64,000 nucleotides of DNA. Source: Kofleriaceae bacterium (GTDB lineage Bacteria; Myxococcota_A; Polyangia; Haliangiales; Haliangiaceae). Position 1 is the first letter of the stretch. Every line of letters starts with the position of its first letter. Below the pieces are notes generated by a model. That model worked only from the letters and a program-made list of their open reading frames with translations, searched no databases and was not told the origin of the DNA. The stretch lies in the NCBI GenBank assembly GCA_020633495.1, contig JACKDR010000030.1:1-64000 (forward strand). The letters are read 5' to 3'. Below, piece by piece: positions 63,004-64,000 of this stretch. The position numbers were made by a program, and so were the translations under genes.

Positions 63004-64000
63004 GTGACGCGCACCAGGAGCCAGCGCTCCGAGCGGCTGGTCGCGGGGCTCCTGGTCGGGGCCCTGGTCGGCGCGCTCGCCGCGCTGGTGGCCTACGCCC
63101 GGCCGCAGATGGTCGAGCGCGCCGAGTGGTGGACCTACGACCAGCGCGCGCGTGACGCCGCCGACCGCACGGCCGCGTCCCCCGACATCGTCATCGTCGA
63201 GATCTCCGAGCAGGACCTCGAGGACGCCGAGAACGTCTACGGCGTGACCTGGCCGTGGCCGCGGGCGATGTTCGGCTACCTGGCGCAGTACGCCCAGCGC
63301 GCCGGCGCCCGCGCGATCGTCTACGACTGGCTGTTCCAGGACCGCGGCCAGTACTCGGTCTCCGACGCCGAGGACTTCGCGGCCGCGATGCGCGACAACG
63401 GCCACGCCGTGATCGGCCTGGCCATGACCCAGCGCTCGCAGGTCAGCCGCGCCACCGAGGGGCCGTGGGCGGCCCGGCTGGCCAGCTTCGCGACCTGGGA
63501 CGAGGCCCAGGCGGTAGCCCTGCAGCTGCTGGCGTGGAACACCCGCAGCTACGTCGTGCCCGCCGGGGCGGACGGCCCGTACACGCTGTTCTACGGCGGC
63601 AAGAAGTCGGTCGAGGACCTGCAGATGACCTGGCAGCGGCTGATGTCAGCCGACGAGCTGCAGGGGCTGTTCCTGGTCGACCCCGGTGACGGCGGCGAGC
63701 CGGTGCCCGCCGAGCCGGTGCCGGTCGAGCTTTCGGCCGACGACCTGGCGCGGCAGGTCACGATCGAATCGGTGATCGCGCGGCGCGACGGCGTCGATCT
63801 CGGCGCGCGCGGCGGCTTCCTGCCCGAGCGGCGCGGCGTCGATCCGCCGCTGGCGCCGATCGCGGCGGCGCCGGCCCACGCCGGCAACGTCTACCAGGAC
63901 TTCGAGGCCGACGGCATCATGCGCCGCTACGCGCCGGCGTTCCGCCACGACGGCCGGGTCTACCCGTCGCTGGCGCTGGCCGCGTACCTGGTGGCGCACC
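63004..64000 (+). CDS. CHASE2-domain sensor protein (partial, runs off the window)
   Basis: The frame from the GTG at 63004 runs open to the window end (332 codons seen). One N-terminal membrane helix (LVAGLLVGALVGALAALVAY) is followed by a CHASE2 extracytoplasmic sensor: EWWTYDQRARDAADRTAASP, DIVIVEISEQDLEDAENVYG, TWPWPRAMFGYLAQYAQRAG, AIVYDWLFQDRG and further EADGIMRRYAPAFRHDGRVY, which are typical CHASE2 strands. Such proteins usually carry a cyclase, kinase or GGDEF domain after later membrane helices; this lies beyond the window. It may be co-transcribed with the DUF4215 gene 33 bases upstream. Confidence 0.8.
   Translation, partial: MTRTRSQRSERLVAGLLVGALVGALAALVAYARPQMVERAEWWTYDQRARDAADRTAASPDIVIVEISEQDLEDAENVYGVTWPWPRAMFGYLAQYAQRAGARAIVYDWLFQDRGQYSVSDAEDFAAAMRDNGHAVIGLAMTQRSQVSRATEGPWAARLASFATWDEAQAVALQLLAWNTRSYVVPAGADGPYTLFYGGKKSVEDLQMTWQRLMSADELQGLFLVDPGDGGEPVPAEPVPVELSADDLARQVTIESVIARRDGVDLGARGGFLPERRGVDPPLAPIAAAPAHAGNVYQDFEADGIMRRYAPAFRHDGRVYPSLALAAYLVAH

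Overview
The window is very GC-rich DNA (mostly G/C third codon positions) from a bacterium that is most likely a member of the Myxococcota (Haliangium/Kofleriaceae- or Polyangiales-like). This rests on gene content, not on a marker gene. The content includes many short lipoproteins with Asp/Pro/Ala-rich linkers, two giant DUF4215 'CGDG...CDDGN' repeat proteins (one with a MYXO-CTERM-like tail), Hanks-type kinases fused to TPR or STAND modules, FHA/PilZ/GGDEF signalling proteins and SpoIIE-type phosphatases. No rRNA, tRNA, CRISPR array, transposase or phage gene was seen.

Layout. 0-14.5 kb: mostly cell-envelope genes (secreted proteins and lipoproteins) with small enzymes (VOC, AHSA1, cupin, a lipoprotein methyltransferase), a coupled pair of tiny genes encoding a Cys/His-rich protein and a partner, and a three-gene overlapping envelope operon (14447 to 11450). 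14.5-17.6 kb: a GabD-like aldehyde dehydrogenase, then a divergent VOC-ArsR-SRPBCC operon behind a perfect inverted repeat. 17.6-21.8 kb: a 1422-residue surface protein built of 308-residue beta-helix repeats and 12 DUF4215 repeats. 22-28.8 kb: lipoproteins, a Vps62-like lipoprotein, a CxxCH lipoprotein, a kinase-TPR protein and a lipoprotein hydrolase. 28.9-32.8 kb: a c-di-GMP-type cluster (PilZ protein, GAF-GGDEF cyclase, FHA-zinc ribbon-PilZ protein). 32.9-38.2 kb: a lipoprotein amylase and two coupled SpoIIE phosphatases. 38.3-41.9 kb: a coupled ferritin-like / ECF sigma / FecR-like operon and an isoaspartyl methyltransferase. 41.9-48.7 kb: ACT protein, MgtC/DUF4010 membrane protein, VCBS-like lipoprotein, a kinase C-lobe-only protein and an aminoglycoside-phosphotransferase-fold enzyme. 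48.8-52.8 kb: a four-gene leftward operon DedA-YcaO-TfuA-phosphoesterase. 53-55.2 kb: tandem membrane paralogues, the second broken by an in-frame TGA. 55.4-64 kb: kinase-STAND protein, PEGA-type protein, a 25-repeat DUF4215 lipoprotein and the start of a CHASE2 protein.

How the genes work together. Signalling dominates: kinases, FHA, PilZ, GGDEF, SpoIIE phosphatases, ECF/FecR and CHASE2. The other large class is secreted or lipid-anchored surface proteins. The most promising candidate for an undescribed system is the YcaO-TfuA pair with DedA and a Tat-exported phosphoesterase. It looks like peptide or protein backbone modification (thioamidation type), but no precursor gene is visible beside it.

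Caveat. At least four genes show single-base frame changes, typically in G or C runs, and three more show apparent out-and-back frame switching in Ala/Pro/Arg linkers. Either the sequence carries indel errors or these tracts are slippery. Coordinates of those genes are given end to end across the shift.
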